A stretch of 64,000 nucleotides of DNA from Butyrivibrio proteoclasticus (GCF_900115735.1 NZ_FOXO01000011.1:1-64000), one strand, 5' to 3'; counted from the first letter of the stretch, positions 15,993 through 24,775 are shown. Numbers and translations: made by a program. The notes: a model not told the origin generated them from the sequence alone.

Positions 15993-16871
15993 ATGAATAG
16001 GATAAGATCAAAGAAATTAAGAAGAGTAGCGGAGTATATTCTAATCACAATCGGAGCAATAATATATGGAGCAGCAACAAGTCTTTTAGTTGATCCTAAT
16101 AATATAGCTCCCGGAGGATTAACAGGTCTTGCCATCGTGCTTAACAGAGTGGTGCCGATGGGTACTGGTTTATGGTTTTTGATCATGAATATACCTATTC
16201 TGATCCTTTCTATCTGGAAATTCGGTATTAGGTTCACTATTTCAACCATCTATGCAACTGCCGTGATTTCCTGGGTTACGGATATCTGTACTAACTTCTT
16301 TTCGGGATACATAATTTATGATGTATTCCTTGGGGCATCCTTTGGTAGCGCAGCCCTTGGTATTGCAATCGGCCTGATTTTTAAATGTCATGCCACAACT
16401 GGCGGTACCGATGTTATAATTAAATTATTAAGGATCAAGTATCCGCATATCAAAACTGGAGTGCTATACCTTTTAACAGATATTGTAGTACTTCTTATAG
16501 CGGGTATAGTATTTGGTGACTTTGCAGCTTCTTTATATTCATTTATGTCGGTTATGGTTACATCTTATGTTCTTGACCTTGTTTTGTACGGTAGAGATGA
16601 AGCTAAACTTATTTATATTATTTCTGACAGGGTTGATGATATAACCAAAAGGCTTCTTGAAGAGCTGGATATCGGTGTTACACATGTATTTGCAAAAGGG
16701 GCATACAGCGGGGAAGATAAAAAAGTTATAATGTGTGCCATAAAGAAGAGGCTTTCGCCTCTAGCTGAGGATATAGTAAGAGATGAGGATCCTAATGCGT
16801 TTATGATCATCTCTAGTGCAAGTGAGATTTATGGCGAAGGCTATAAAAGTTATTTTGACGAGAGAATTTAA
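15993..16871 (+). CDS. YitT-family membrane protein (DUF161/DUF2179)
   Basis: A 292-residue protein with five to six transmembrane helices in the first two thirds (for example AEYILITIGAIIYGAATSLL and VVPMGTGLWFLIMNIPILIL). It has the family's NNIAPGGLTGLA and CHATTGGTDVI motifs, then a cytoplasmic DUF2179 domain (LIYIISDRVDDITKRLLEEL, GAYSGEDKKVIMCAIKKRL). Substrate and function are unknown for the family; a transporter role is often proposed. No Shine-Dalgarno sequence is visible, and the ATG lies 3 nt after the ilvA stop, so it probably depends on translational coupling. Confidence 0.9.
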   Translation: MNRIRSKKLRRVAEYILITIGAIIYGAATSLLVDPNNIAPGGLTGLAIVLNRVVPMGTGLWFLIMNIPILILSIWKFGIRFTISTIYATAVISWVTDICTNFFSGYIIYDVFLGASFGSAALGIAIGLIFKCHATTGGTDVIIKLLRIKYPHIKTGVLYLLTDIVVLLIAGIVFGDFAASLYSFMSVMVTSYVLDLVLYGRDEAKLIYIISDRVDDITKRLLEELDIGVTHVFAKGAYSGEDKKVIMCAIKKRLSPLAEDIVRDEDPNAFMIISSASEIYGEGYKSYFDERI

Positions 16872-16873
16872 GT

Positions 16874-17962
16874 ATGAATAGTTCATCTGGGGAATTACGT
16901 GAGAAAAGGGGTGTCAGGAACACTCATAATATTATATCAATCATATTCTTGAGCCTTGTGGCGCTTTTGGCGCTATCTTTTAGTATTGCACTTTTGATTA
17001 AAAATGCGATGCTTAAAAGAGAGGAAGAGGCAGTAAGGAGTGAACTGGAAGCTCTGAACAATGAGGGATATTACACTGAGGTTGAGACACAGATTCTTGT
17101 TGATGAGGCTAAAAAAGTTGCTGCCGATGAAACTGAGAAATCAATTAAAAGTACTATACAGAGAAAACTTGAGGCCGGAGAAGGTACTACTTCAACAATA
17201 AGATCTCTTTTTCCTGAACAATTGGTTGTTGCCAGTGATGGCAGGTATTACTTTTTCCCTATTACAGATGAGATTGAGCATCATCCCTTTGACGAAGATG
17301 ACTTTGAATTTGATGAAAAAGGATATCTGCAATATGTTGGTGATGATGAAACGATTAAGACCAAAACCGGTGTTGATGTATCAAGATTTCAGGGCGACAT
17401 CGATTGGGATAAAGTTGCTGATGCGGGCATCGATTTTGCTATTATCAGGACAGGATTTAGAGGTACTACAGAAGGAAAACTTCTTCAGGATGATTATTTT
17501 GAAAATAACATAAAGGGTGCTACAAAAAATGGCATTGATGTAGGGGTTTATTTCTATTCACAGGCCTTGAATGAAACTGAAGCTCTTGAAGAAGTGCAGA
17601 TGATGCTTGATATGATTGAACCATACGATATAAAATATCCTGTTGTGATAGATATTGAATCTGCAGACTCAGATTCTGCCAGGACTGTGAATCTTTCAAG
17701 TGATTCTTATGAAGAGGTCGCTAAGGTTTTTTGTGAGGCTGTTAAAAAAGCAGGCTATAAGCCCATGATTTATGGAAATGTAAAATCATTTACACTCCTC
17801 ATGGATGCAATAGATGTTGATGACTACGATATTTGGATTGCTTATTACGGAACACCTTTGTATTATCCGTATCATTTTGATATGTGGCAGTATACATCCA
17901 GCGGAAGTGTGGATGGAATTACCGGTAACGTTGATTTGAATATTTGCATAACTGATTATTGA
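16874..17962 (+). CDS. Membrane-anchored GH25 lysozyme
   Basis: A 362-residue protein. A signal anchor lies at about residues 20-45 (IISIIFLSLVALLALSFSIA), then a helical charged stalk, a short spacer domain (VASDGRYYFFPITDE) and a GH25 barrel from about residue 165. The barrel shows GVDVSRFQGDIDWDKV, AIIRTGFRG, YPVVIDIESAD with its DxE pair, and WQYTSSGSVDGITGNVDLN at the end. It would cleave peptidoglycan outside the membrane as an N-acetylmuramidase. The short interval (2 nt) after yitT and lack of a clear ribosome binding site suggest coupling. It could serve cell separation or wall turnover. No phage genes are near, so a phage endolysin origin is unlikely. Confidence 0.92.
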   Translation: MNSSSGELREKRGVRNTHNIISIIFLSLVALLALSFSIALLIKNAMLKREEEAVRSELEALNNEGYYTEVETQILVDEAKKVAADETEKSIKSTIQRKLEAGEGTTSTIRSLFPEQLVVASDGRYYFFPITDEIEHHPFDEDDFEFDEKGYLQYVGDDETIKTKTGVDVSRFQGDIDWDKVADAGIDFAIIRTGFRGTTEGKLLQDDYFENNIKGATKNGIDVGVYFYSQALNETEALEEVQMMLDMIEPYDIKYPVVIDIESADSDSARTVNLSSDSYEEVAKVFCEAVKKAGYKPMIYGNVKSFTLLMDAIDVDDYDIWIAYYGTPLYYPYHFDMWQYTSSGSVDGITGNVDLNICITDY

Positions 17963-17966
17963 TTCT

Positions 17967-18809
17967 ATGGATACAAAAGATTACGAACAGAAGGGTTATC
18001 TAAACGAGGACTATAAGTTTTTTCATATCTGCGATAATGAGAATATAGATATTCCATTTCATTATCATGATTTTGACAAGCTTATTTTGATACTAAATGG
18101 AAATGTGAAATATATTATTGAAGGGCGAGAGTATGAACTTTTGCCCTTTGATTTTGTGCTTGTAAACAGGTTTGATATTCATAAGCCTGTTTATGAGGCT
18201 GATAATGGGCAGAAGGAATATGACAGGATAATACTATATCTTAATCATGAATTTCTTGAAAAGTATGGACTTTTAGATGCTTTTCATAAGACAAAAGAAA
18301 TAGAGAGTTATGTTGTCAGGTTTCCTGCAAATATTAGTACAAAGATATATGATGGCTTTGTAAAAATTGAAAATGATTTAAAGGTAGAAAATGAAGAATA
18401 TGCCGGTAAGCTTTCTACAAGGATTGATGTTTTGAGCTCTTTGATTGAGTTTAACAAGGCCTGCATATCAGAAGAACTTGGCTTTACTCAGGAAGCACGC
18501 TATAACAGAAAAGTTATTGATATCATTGAGTACATCAACAAAAACCTTTCAAAAGATCTTACAATTGAGAGACTCGCTGATCATTTCTATATGAGTAAAT
18601 ATCATATGATGCGTGTGTTTAAGCAGGAAACAGGGTATTCAGTTCATCAATATGTTTCTGAAAAGAGAATCCTTTATGCAAGGACTCTTATAATGTCAGG
18701 AACTCCGGCAACAAGTGCCTGTCTTGAAGCGGGCTTTAAAGATTATTCATCCTTTAGCAGAGCTTTTAAATTACAACTTGGGATCTTGCCTTCTGAAGTG
18801 AAAATATAG
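17967..18809 (+). CDS. AraC-family regulator with cupin domain
   Basis: A 280-residue regulator. The N-terminal cupin reads IPFHYHDFDKLILILNGNVK then EYELLPFDFVLVNRFDIHKP. Two C-terminal helix-turn-helix units follow (LTIERLADHFYMSKYHMMRV and ATSACLEAGFKDYSSFSRAF). The ligand and target are unknown. It starts 4 nt after the GH25 stop without a ribosome binding site, so it is probably made by translational reinitiation. Its stop codon lies inside the stem of the following terminator. It is the last gene of the ilvA block and shares architecture, not close sequence, with the AraC gene at 6810. Confidence 0.9.
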   Translation: MDTKDYEQKGYLNEDYKFFHICDNENIDIPFHYHDFDKLILILNGNVKYIIEGREYELLPFDFVLVNRFDIHKPVYEADNGQKEYDRIILYLNHEFLEKYGLLDAFHKTKEIESYVVRFPANISTKIYDGFVKIENDLKVENEEYAGKLSTRIDVLSSLIEFNKACISEELGFTQEARYNRKVIDIIEYINKNLSKDLTIERLADHFYMSKYHMMRVFKQETGYSVHQYVSEKRILYARTLIMSGTPATSACLEAGFKDYSSFSRAFKLQLGILPSEVKI

Positions 18810-18846
18810 GTGTCAAGAAAAAATACTTGACACCTATACTCTTTTT
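18805..18846 (+). terminator. Terminator after the ilvA block
   Basis: A perfect 13-bp stem (TATAGGTGTCAAG with CTTGACACCTATA, 8-nt loop) is followed by CTCTTTTT. The 3' arm contains the -35 hexamer of the next promoter. Confidence 0.75.
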
Positions 18847-18855
18847 ATATATTAT
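18827..18855 (+). promoter_or_regulatory. ylxM-ffh promoter embedded in the terminator
   Basis: TTGACA (18827-18832), exactly 17 bp, TATTAT (18850-18855), with a leader of about 26 nt to the ylxM ATG. The -35 lies in the right arm of the inverted repeat at 18805-18838. Confidence 0.75.
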
Positions 18856-18887
18856 AAACATTGTTGATTTTTAGGAAGAGGTATATC

Positions 18888-19238
18888 ATGGAGAAAATCG
18901 TAGAACAGGGTCTTCTATATGATTTTTATGGCGAGCTTTTGACTGATCATCAGAGACAGGTTTATGAAGCTGCTGTATATGATGATATGTCACTTACCGA
19001 GATCGCTGATGAGCATGGTATCAGTAAGCAGGGAGTACATGACCTTATCAAGAGATGTACCAGGACATTGCAGGGATATGAGGATAAGCTTCACATGATA
19101 CGAAGATTTGAAGCTATCAAAGAGAGTGCTAAAGAGCTAAAAAATGTTTCTGATAATTACGGAGATATGTCAGATGATGAACTTCGAAAGAGGCTTGGCA
19201 GTATATCCGACAGAATTTTAGAGGAGCTTAGTAACTAA
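18888..19238 (+). CDS. ylxM: YlxM, SRP-associated helix-turn-helix protein
   Basis: A 116-residue protein of the UPF0122 family with a sigma-region-4-like helix-turn-helix (LTDHQRQVYEAAVYDDMSLT then EIADEHGISKQGVHDLIKR) and a helical C-terminus. Family members accompany ffh, and reported work in streptococci links YlxM to SRP GTPase activity. The ATG at 18888 is chosen because AGGAAGAGG lies 6-7 nt upstream; an ATG at 18861 lies close to the -10 box and has no binding site. The stop overlaps the ffh start by one base. Confidence 0.93.
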   Translation: MEKIVEQGLLYDFYGELLTDHQRQVYEAAVYDDMSLTEIADEHGISKQGVHDLIKRCTRTLQGYEDKLHMIRRFEAIKESAKELKNVSDNYGDMSDDELRKRLGSISDRILEELSN

Positions 19239-20608
19239 TGGCTTTTGAGAGTCTTACCGATAAATTGCAGGATGCCTTTAAAGGGCTCCGCAGCAAGGGA
19301 ACATTAACTGAAGATGACGTTAAGGCAGCTTTAAAAGAAGTTAAAATGGCTCTTTTAGAGGCAGATGTTAATTTCAAAGTTGTTAAACAGTTTGTTTCAT
19401 CTGTTCAGGAAAGAGCTGTTGGAGAGGAAGTTTTAAACGGTCTTAATCCTGCCCAGATGGTAGTCAAGATTGTTAATGAAGAGATGACTAAGCTTATGGG
19501 GTCTGAAACCACAGAGCTTATGCTTCAGGATAGCAAGTATATAACTGTTATCATGATGTGCGGCCTTCAGGGTGCAGGTAAAACAACTACTGCTGCAAAA
19601 CTTGCCGGAAAACTTAAAGGTAAAAGGAAACCTTTGCTTGTAGCCTGCGATATATACAGGCCTGCTGCTATTGATCAGTTAGAGGTTAATGCTAAAAAGC
19701 AGGAAGTTGATTTCTTTTCAATGGGCACTGATGTAAGCTCTGTTAAAATTGCTAAATCCGCAATGGACTATGCAAAAGAACATGGTCATAATGTTGTGAT
19801 TTTAGATACAGCCGGTCGTCTTCAGATTGATGAAGCGATGATGAAAGAGCTAAGAGACATAAAGGATGCTGTTACAGTGCATCATACGCTTTTGGTTGTT
19901 GATGCCATGACTGGTCAGGAAGCGGTTAACGTTGCTGAACAGTTTAACGAAAAAGTTGGCATCAATGGAATCATTCTTTCTAAGATGGATGGTGACTCTA
20001 GAGGTGGTGCAGCTCTTTCGACCAAGGCAGTTACTGGAAAACCTATACTTTTCGTTGGTATGGGTGAGAAGTTATCTGACCTCGAACAGTTTTATCCGGA
20101 TCGAATGGCAAGCCGTATCCTTGGAATGGGAGATGTGCTAAGTCTTATCGATAAGGCAGTTGAAGCAAACGCAGAGCGTGATGCTGAGAAAGACCGTGAG
20201 ATGGTCTCCAAGATGAAGAAGGGCAAGATTGACTTCGAAATGTATCTTGAGAGCATGAAACAGATGCGTAACATGGGAGGACTTGCTTCCATAATGGGGA
20301 TGCTCCCGGGAATGGGTAAGATCAGTGATGATCAGCTCCCTGATGAAAAACAGCTCGCAAGGATTGAAGCAATTGTCCTTTCAATGACTCCTGAAGAACG
20401 AAGAAATCCAAAGCTTATGAGTCCACAGAGGAAGTTTAGGATTGCAAAGGGCTCAGGTAATGACATTGCAGATGTAAACCGATTTATAAAGCAGTTTGAA
20501 CAAATGCAGAAGATGATGAAGCAGATGCCTGGTCTTATGGGTGGAAAGAGAGGATTTGGTAAGTTTGGTAATCCTTTCGGAGGCTTCGGAGGCAAAAAGT
20601 TCTTTTGA
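19238..20608 (+). CDS. ffh: Signal recognition particle protein Ffh
   Basis: A 456-residue Ffh. It has an N domain, then a G domain with GLQGAGKTTTAAKLAGKL, ACDIYRPAAIDQL, LDTAGRLQID and LSKMDGDSRGGAALS. A methionine-rich M domain follows (MRNMGGLASIMGMLPGMG, QMQKMMKQMPGLMG) and the tail is rich in Gly, Lys and Phe. It binds SRP RNA and signal sequences and hands ribosomes to FtsY. It overlaps the ylxM stop by one base and precedes rpsP. The SRP RNA gene was not seen in the window. Confidence 0.98.
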   Translation: MAFESLTDKLQDAFKGLRSKGTLTEDDVKAALKEVKMALLEADVNFKVVKQFVSSVQERAVGEEVLNGLNPAQMVVKIVNEEMTKLMGSETTELMLQDSKYITVIMMCGLQGAGKTTTAAKLAGKLKGKRKPLLVACDIYRPAAIDQLEVNAKKQEVDFFSMGTDVSSVKIAKSAMDYAKEHGHNVVILDTAGRLQIDEAMMKELRDIKDAVTVHHTLLVVDAMTGQEAVNVAEQFNEKVGINGIILSKMDGDSRGGAALSTKAVTGKPILFVGMGEKLSDLEQFYPDRMASRILGMGDVLSLIDKAVEANAERDAEKDREMVSKMKKGKIDFEMYLESMKQMRNMGGLASIMGMLPGMGKISDDQLPDEKQLARIEAIVLSMTPEERRNPKLMSPQRKFRIAKGSGNDIADVNRFIKQFEQMQKMMKQMPGLMGGKRGFGKFGNPFGGFGGKKFF

Positions 20609-20689
20609 TATGTGATTCAGCAAATAGCTGGTTTATCCATATAAATACAATATTATTTATTTTTTATTCATTTACGGAGGAAATTTAAA

Positions 20690-20932
20690 ATGGCAGTAAA
20701 GATCAGATTAAAGAGAATTGGTAAGAAGAAGGTTCCTTTCTACAGAATCATCGTTTCTGATTCAAAGTTCCCTGTACAGGGTAAGTTCATCGAGGAGATC
20801 GGAACATACGATCCTAACACAGATCCTAGCACAGTTAAGTTCAATGAAGAACTCACGAAGAAGTGGCTTTCAAATGGTGCACAGCCTACAGAATCTGTAG
20901 CAAAGCTTCTTAAGCAGGCTGGTATCAAGTAA
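20690..20932 (+). CDS. rpsP: Ribosomal protein bS16
   Basis: An 80-residue bS16 with the family opening [20 protein letters not shown] and the [18 protein letters not shown] segment. It is a 30S assembly protein. GGAGG lies 8-9 nt before the ATG. It follows ffh by 81 bp of A/T-rich sequence that could hold a promoter but shows no clear one. The order ffh-rpsP-khpA is conserved. Confidence 0.97.
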   Translation: MAVKIRLKRIGKKKVPFYRIIVSDSKFPVQGKFIEEIGTYDPNTDPSTVKFNEELTKKWLSNGAQPTESVAKLLKQAGIK

Positions 20933-20979
20933 TAAAACTTGAATTATAAATTTTAATTACTTGTGCCGGAGGTTAATCA

Positions 20980-21207
20980 ATGAAAGAGTTAGTTGAAGTA
21001 ATCGCAAAATCGCTCGTTGATAATCCTGAAGAAGTCGTTGTGACTGAGAAGGCAGAGGGGCGTAATATTATGATCGAGCTTCATGTTGCACCTTCAGACA
21101 TGGGCAAGGTAATTGGCAAACAGGGGCGTATTGCTAAAGCAATCAGAGCTGTTGTAAAGGCTGCTTCTACCAGAGAAAACCTTAAGGTAGACGTAGAAAT
21201 AGTTTAA
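20980..21207 (+). CDS. khpA: KH-domain RNA-binding protein KhpA
   Basis: A 75-residue single KH domain (also called YlqC), with MKELVEVIAKSLVDNPEEVV and the GxxG loop in MGKVIGKQGRIAKAIRAVVK. In other Firmicutes it pairs with KhpB to bind many RNAs and affects cell division and elongation. GGAGG is well placed before the ATG. It is followed by a long inverted repeat separating it from trmD. Confidence 0.95.
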   Translation: MKELVEVIAKSLVDNPEEVVVTEKAEGRNIMIELHVAPSDMGKVIGKQGRIAKAIRAVVKAASTRENLKVDVEIV

Positions 21208-21217
21208 GCCAAATATA

Positions 21218-21252
21218 TTGAGTCGAATTGGTGTTATTCCAGTTCGACTCAA
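21218..21252 (+). other. Strong hairpin between khpA and trmD
   Basis: TTGAGTCGAATTGG (21218-21231) pairs with CCAGTTCGACTCAA (21239-21252) through 14 bp with one G-U. The following sequence is AAATTTAAAA, so it is not a classical terminator on the plus strand; it may be an RNA-stability hairpin or a weak terminator. Confidence 0.55.
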
Positions 21253-21296
21253 ATTTAAAATAAGCATTTTTGTTTATACTTTTAGTAGGATATAAG

Positions 21297-22115
21297 ATGA
21301 ATTTTCACATCATGACATTGTTTCCCGAAATGATTCAGGCATCTCTTTCTAACAGTATCACTGGAAGAGCTGAAAATAAGGGATATATTTCTTTTAATGC
21401 TGTAAATATAAGAGATTATTCTAATGATCTCAAACATCACAAGGTTGACGATTATACATATGGTGGCGGTGCTGGTATGCTTATGCAGGCACAGCCTATT
21501 TATGATTGTTTTATAGATATCAAGAACAAGATTATCGAAAGTGGCGGAAAGTCTCCAAGAGTCATTTATGTTACTCCTCAGGGATGCGTATTTGATCAGA
21601 AAAAAGCTCAGGAACTTTCAAAAGAGGATGATCTTGTTTTTTTATGCGGTCATTATGAAGGCGTTGATGAGAGAGTTTTAGAAGAGATTGTTACTGACTA
21701 TATTTCAATCGGAGATTATGTCCTTACAGGTGGAGAACTTCCTGCAATGGTCATGATAGATGCAATCTCAAGGCTTGTTCCCGGTGTTCTAAATAATGAT
21801 GAGTCTGCTCTTACAGAGAGCTTTCATAATAATCTTCTTGAGTATCCTCAGTATTCAAGGCCGGAGGAATGGATGGGGAAGAAAGTTCCTTCGATTCTTT
21901 TATCTGGAGATCACAAAAAGGTTGATAAATGGAGACTTGAGCAGTCTGTCATTAGGACAAAAGAAAGGCGCCCTGATCTTTATGAAAAATGGCTTGTAGA
22001 AAATCCGCCAAAGCCTGAAAAAAAGAAGAGAAAAAGACGTAAGACTACTGAAGATGCAATGCTTAATGAGATTGTTGCATATGATAGTAATGATGATTTA
22101 AAAGATGGAGAATGA
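21297..22115 (+). CDS. trmD: tRNA (guanine37-N1)-methyltransferase
   Basis: A 272-residue TrmD with the SPOUT knot signature: NFHIMTLFPEMIQASLSNSI at the start, YGGGAGMLMQAQPI, FLCGHYEGVDERVLEEIV and SIGDYVLTGGELPAMVMIDA. It methylates G37 of tRNAs reading CNN and some other codons, preventing +1 frameshifts. The ATG at 21297 has AGTAGGA upstream and matches family starts; an upstream start at 21270 lacks a site. After the usual end there is a tail rich in lysine and arginine (PPKPEKKKRKRRKTTEDA) not needed for the fold. Here trmD precedes rimM, the reverse of the common order, and the two are 1 nt apart. Confidence 0.96.
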   Translation: MNFHIMTLFPEMIQASLSNSITGRAENKGYISFNAVNIRDYSNDLKHHKVDDYTYGGGAGMLMQAQPIYDCFIDIKNKIIESGGKSPRVIYVTPQGCVFDQKKAQELSKEDDLVFLCGHYEGVDERVLEEIVTDYISIGDYVLTGGELPAMVMIDAISRLVPGVLNNDESALTESFHNNLLEYPQYSRPEEWMGKKVPSILLSGDHKKVDKWRLEQSVIRTKERRPDLYEKWLVENPPKPEKKKRKRRKTTEDAMLNEIVAYDSNDDLKDGE

Positions 22116-22116
22116 T

Positions 22117-22629
22117 ATGACAGAAACATTTCAGGTTGGTGTGATAGCTTCTACACATGGTCTTTCTGGTGAAGTTAATGTATTTCCTACAACAGAAGAC
22201 CCGAACAGATTTAAGAAACTAAAGAAAGTTACGCTTCATACTTTGAGAGGCGAAGAGATAGAGCTCGATGTTCAGAGTGCAAGATTTTTCAAGAAATTTG
22301 TCATTGTTAAATTTAAACAGTTTAACAATATTAACGAAGTTGAAAAATTCAAGGGATGCGAGCTTACTATAGAAAGAAAAGATGCTCTTAAATTGAATCC
22401 GGGAGAGTATTATTGCGCAGATCTTATTGGTCTTGATATAGTCGATGAGGATGGTAACGTTCTGGGGAGTGTAACGGATGTTATTCAGACAGGTGCAAAT
22501 GATGTATATGAGATGAAAAGGGCAGATGGCGGCGAGAATGTTTATATTCCTGCTATAAAAGATTGTATAAAAGAAATAGATTTAACGAAAAAAAGAATTA
22601 TTATACATGTTATGGATGGACTTATGTAA
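22117..22629 (+). CDS. rimM: Ribosome maturation factor RimM
   Basis: A 170-residue RimM: the N-terminal barrel starts FQVGVIASTHGLSGEVNVFP and a C-terminal PRC barrel holds YYCADLIGLDIVDEDGNVLG and VYIPAIKDCIKEIDL. It assists assembly of the 30S head near bS19. The ATG at 22117 is preferred over 22105 because GGAG (22107-22110) lies 6 nt before it, inside the end of trmD. It ends the translation cluster; the next gene belongs to a nucleoside operon. Confidence 0.95.
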   Translation: MTETFQVGVIASTHGLSGEVNVFPTTEDPNRFKKLKKVTLHTLRGEEIELDVQSARFFKKFVIVKFKQFNNINEVEKFKGCELTIERKDALKLNPGEYYCADLIGLDIVDEDGNVLGSVTDVIQTGANDVYEMKRADGGENVYIPAIKDCIKEIDLTKKRIIIHVMDGLM

Positions 22630-22704
22630 ATCCTGATGACTTTTATTGTCAAATAAACTATAATTATATGTGTTAGTTTTTTACTAGGATTGTGAGGAAA
22701 AGTA

Positions 22705-23481
22705 ATGGTTGATTATACAGAAGGTGCTGGGTACCAATATCATACACACGTAGCTCCGGGAGATGTCGGGAGATATGTTATTCTTACAGGAGATCCGGGA
22801 CGTTGTGAATCTATTTCCAAATTGTTGGATAATCCCAAGTTTGTTGCGTACAATAGAGAATACAACTGCTACACAGGATATTTGGATGGAGAAAAGGTAA
22901 GTGTTATTTCCCATGGTATCGGTGGGGCTTCTACTGCAATTTGTATAGAAGAACTTGCAAAATGTGGTGCAGATACATTTATCAGAATGGGTACTTCAGG
23001 TGGAATGCAGGATGATGTAATTGGCGGAGATATAGTTATTGCATCTGGTGCTATAAGAGCTGAAGGTACATCTAAAGAGTATGCTCCAATTGAGTATCCT
23101 GCAGTTGCTTCCTTTGAAGTTGTAAATGCTTTAGTTGAAGGGGCCAAAAAAGTCGGGGCCAGTTATCATGTAGGCGTTGCTCAGTGCAAGGATTCTTTCT
23201 TTGGACAGCATGAGCCTGAAACGAAGCCTGTCGGACCTGAACTTTTGTATAAATGGGATGCTTGGATAAAATGTGGTGCTCTTTGTTCTGAAATGGAGAG
23301 CTCAACTCTGTTTATTGTAGGCAGTTATTTAAGACTTCGTACTGGTGCTGTTTTACTTGTTGTTGCAAACCAGGAGCGAGCTAAAAAAGGTCTTTCTAAT
23401 CCTCAAGTACATGAAATGGATAAAGTGTATGGTACAACCATTGAGGCTATAAGAAGACTCATTGCTTCGGATAAGGCCTGA
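22705..23481 (+). CDS. udp: Uridine phosphorylase
   Basis: A 258-residue nucleoside phosphorylase of the NP-I family. It has YVILTGDPGRCESISKLL, ISHGIGGASTAICIEELA, FIRMGTSGGMQ and CSEMESSTLFIVGSYLRLR, which place it with uridine phosphorylases. It converts uridine and phosphate to uracil and ribose-1-phosphate. It opens a run with a nucleoside ABC importer and cytidine deaminase, which supports nucleoside and not nucleotide chemistry. A GTGAGGA site lies upstream of the ATG. Confidence 0.9.
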   Translation: MVDYTEGAGYQYHTHVAPGDVGRYVILTGDPGRCESISKLLDNPKFVAYNREYNCYTGYLDGEKVSVISHGIGGASTAICIEELAKCGADTFIRMGTSGGMQDDVIGGDIVIASGAIRAEGTSKEYAPIEYPAVASFEVVNALVEGAKKVGASYHVGVAQCKDSFFGQHEPETKPVGPELLYKWDAWIKCGALCSEMESSTLFIVGSYLRLRTGAVLLVVANQERAKKGLSNPQVHEMDKVYGTTIEAIRRLIASDKA

Positions 23482-23531
23482 AAGGGGTTTATCATATATA
23501 GTTTTCATAAATCAAAAAATGGAGGAAGATT

Positions 23532-24752
23532 ATGAAAAAGAAATTTTTAGCAGTACTTATGGCTGCAACAATGGTTTCTTCACTTGTAGCATGTGGTCAG
23601 ACAGCTACTACAACAACAGAAACAACAGAGACAACTGAGGCTACTCAGGAAACACAGGCTACTGAAACAACTCAGGAGACAGCAACTGAGACAGCAGAAG
23701 CTGGAGACAAGATGATGATTGCTATGGTAACAGACTATGGCGATATCACAGACCAGTCTTTTAACCAGTCTACTTATGAGGCTTGTAAGGCATTTGCTGA
23801 AGCAAATAATGCTGAGTTTACTTACTACAAGCCAGAAGGCGATTCAACAGCTGAAAGAGTTGCTATGATCGATAAGGCTGTATCCGATGGTTACAATGTA
23901 ATCGTAATGCCTGGATATGCATTTGCAGAGGCTATTAATGAGACAGCTGATATGTATCCGGATGTTAAGTTTGTTGCTCTTGATGTTTCTGAGTATGACC
24001 TTGAGGGTGAGGGATCTGATTTCAATTCAGAGACATATCCTAATGTATTCTCAGCAGTATATCAGGAAGAGCTTCCTGGATACATGGCTGGTTATGCTGC
24101 AGTAAAGATGGGCTATACACAGCTTGGTTTCCTTGGCGGTATGGCTGTTCCTGCTGTTATCCGTTATGGCTATGGCTTCGTTCAGGGTGCTGACGCTGCT
24201 GCAAAGGAGCTTGGTGCTGACGTTTCTATCAACTATGCATATGGTAACCAGTTCTACGGCGATTCAGATATCACAGCTGCTATGGATACATGGTATCAGG
24301 GCGGTACACAGGTAGTATTCGCTTGTGGTGGCGGTATCTTCACATCAGCTGGTGAGGCTGCAGGCAAGGTTGGCGGAAAAGTTATCGGTGTTGACGTTGA
24401 CCAGTCAAAGACTATCGATGGAATGTTTGAAGCAGGTATGACTGTTACTTCAGCTATGAAGGGCCTTCAGGCTACAGTTAACACACTTCTTGCTGCTATC
24501 AGAGATGGTCAGTGGGATTCTTATGCCGGCAAGATTCTTAACCTTGGTCTTGTTTCTGGCGATGACACATCACTTAACTATGTTGGTCTTCCAGAAGATA
24601 CAACAATTTGGACAGAATCTTTCACAGTTGATGATTACAAGAAGCTCGTTGCTGATATGGTAAGCGGCGCTGTAACAGTATCTAACGATACAACAGCAGC
24701 TGAGCCTACAGCAGAGAATGTAAAGATCAACTTCCAGGGCAATATTAAGTAA
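23532..24752 (+). CDS. BMP-family nucleoside-binding lipoprotein
   Basis: A 406-residue secreted lipoprotein: Lys-rich start, hydrophobic core and lipobox LVAC with the lipidated cysteine at residue 21. A threonine- and glutamate-rich linker covers residues about 24-56. The binding domain of the BmpA/PnrA type follows, with IAMVTDYGDITDQSFNQSTY and YMAGYAAVKMGYTQLGFLGG. It would capture purine or pyrimidine nucleosides outside the membrane and deliver them to the permeases encoded downstream. GGAGG precedes the ATG. The terminator after it should make this binding protein more abundant than the transporter. Confidence 0.93.
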   Translation: MKKKFLAVLMAATMVSSLVACGQTATTTTETTETTEATQETQATETTQETATETAEAGDKMMIAMVTDYGDITDQSFNQSTYEACKAFAEANNAEFTYYKPEGDSTAERVAMIDKAVSDGYNVIVMPGYAFAEAINETADMYPDVKFVALDVSEYDLEGEGSDFNSETYPNVFSAVYQEELPGYMAGYAAVKMGYTQLGFLGGMAVPAVIRYGYGFVQGADAAAKELGADVSINYAYGNQFYGDSDITAAMDTWYQGGTQVVFACGGGIFTSAGEAAGKVGGKVIGVDVDQSKTIDGMFEAGMTVTSAMKGLQATVNTLLAAIRDGQWDSYAGKILNLGLVSGDDTSLNYVGLPEDTTIWTESFTVDDYKKLVADMVSGAVTVSNDTTAAEPTAENVKINFQGNIK

Positions 24753-24775
24753 TAATTACTTCAGTATGAAGTTCA

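Noticed and set aside
22630-22704. Promoter for the nucleoside operon (TATAAT near 22667)
   Set aside because: No -35 box at an acceptable distance; it may exist but I cannot support it.
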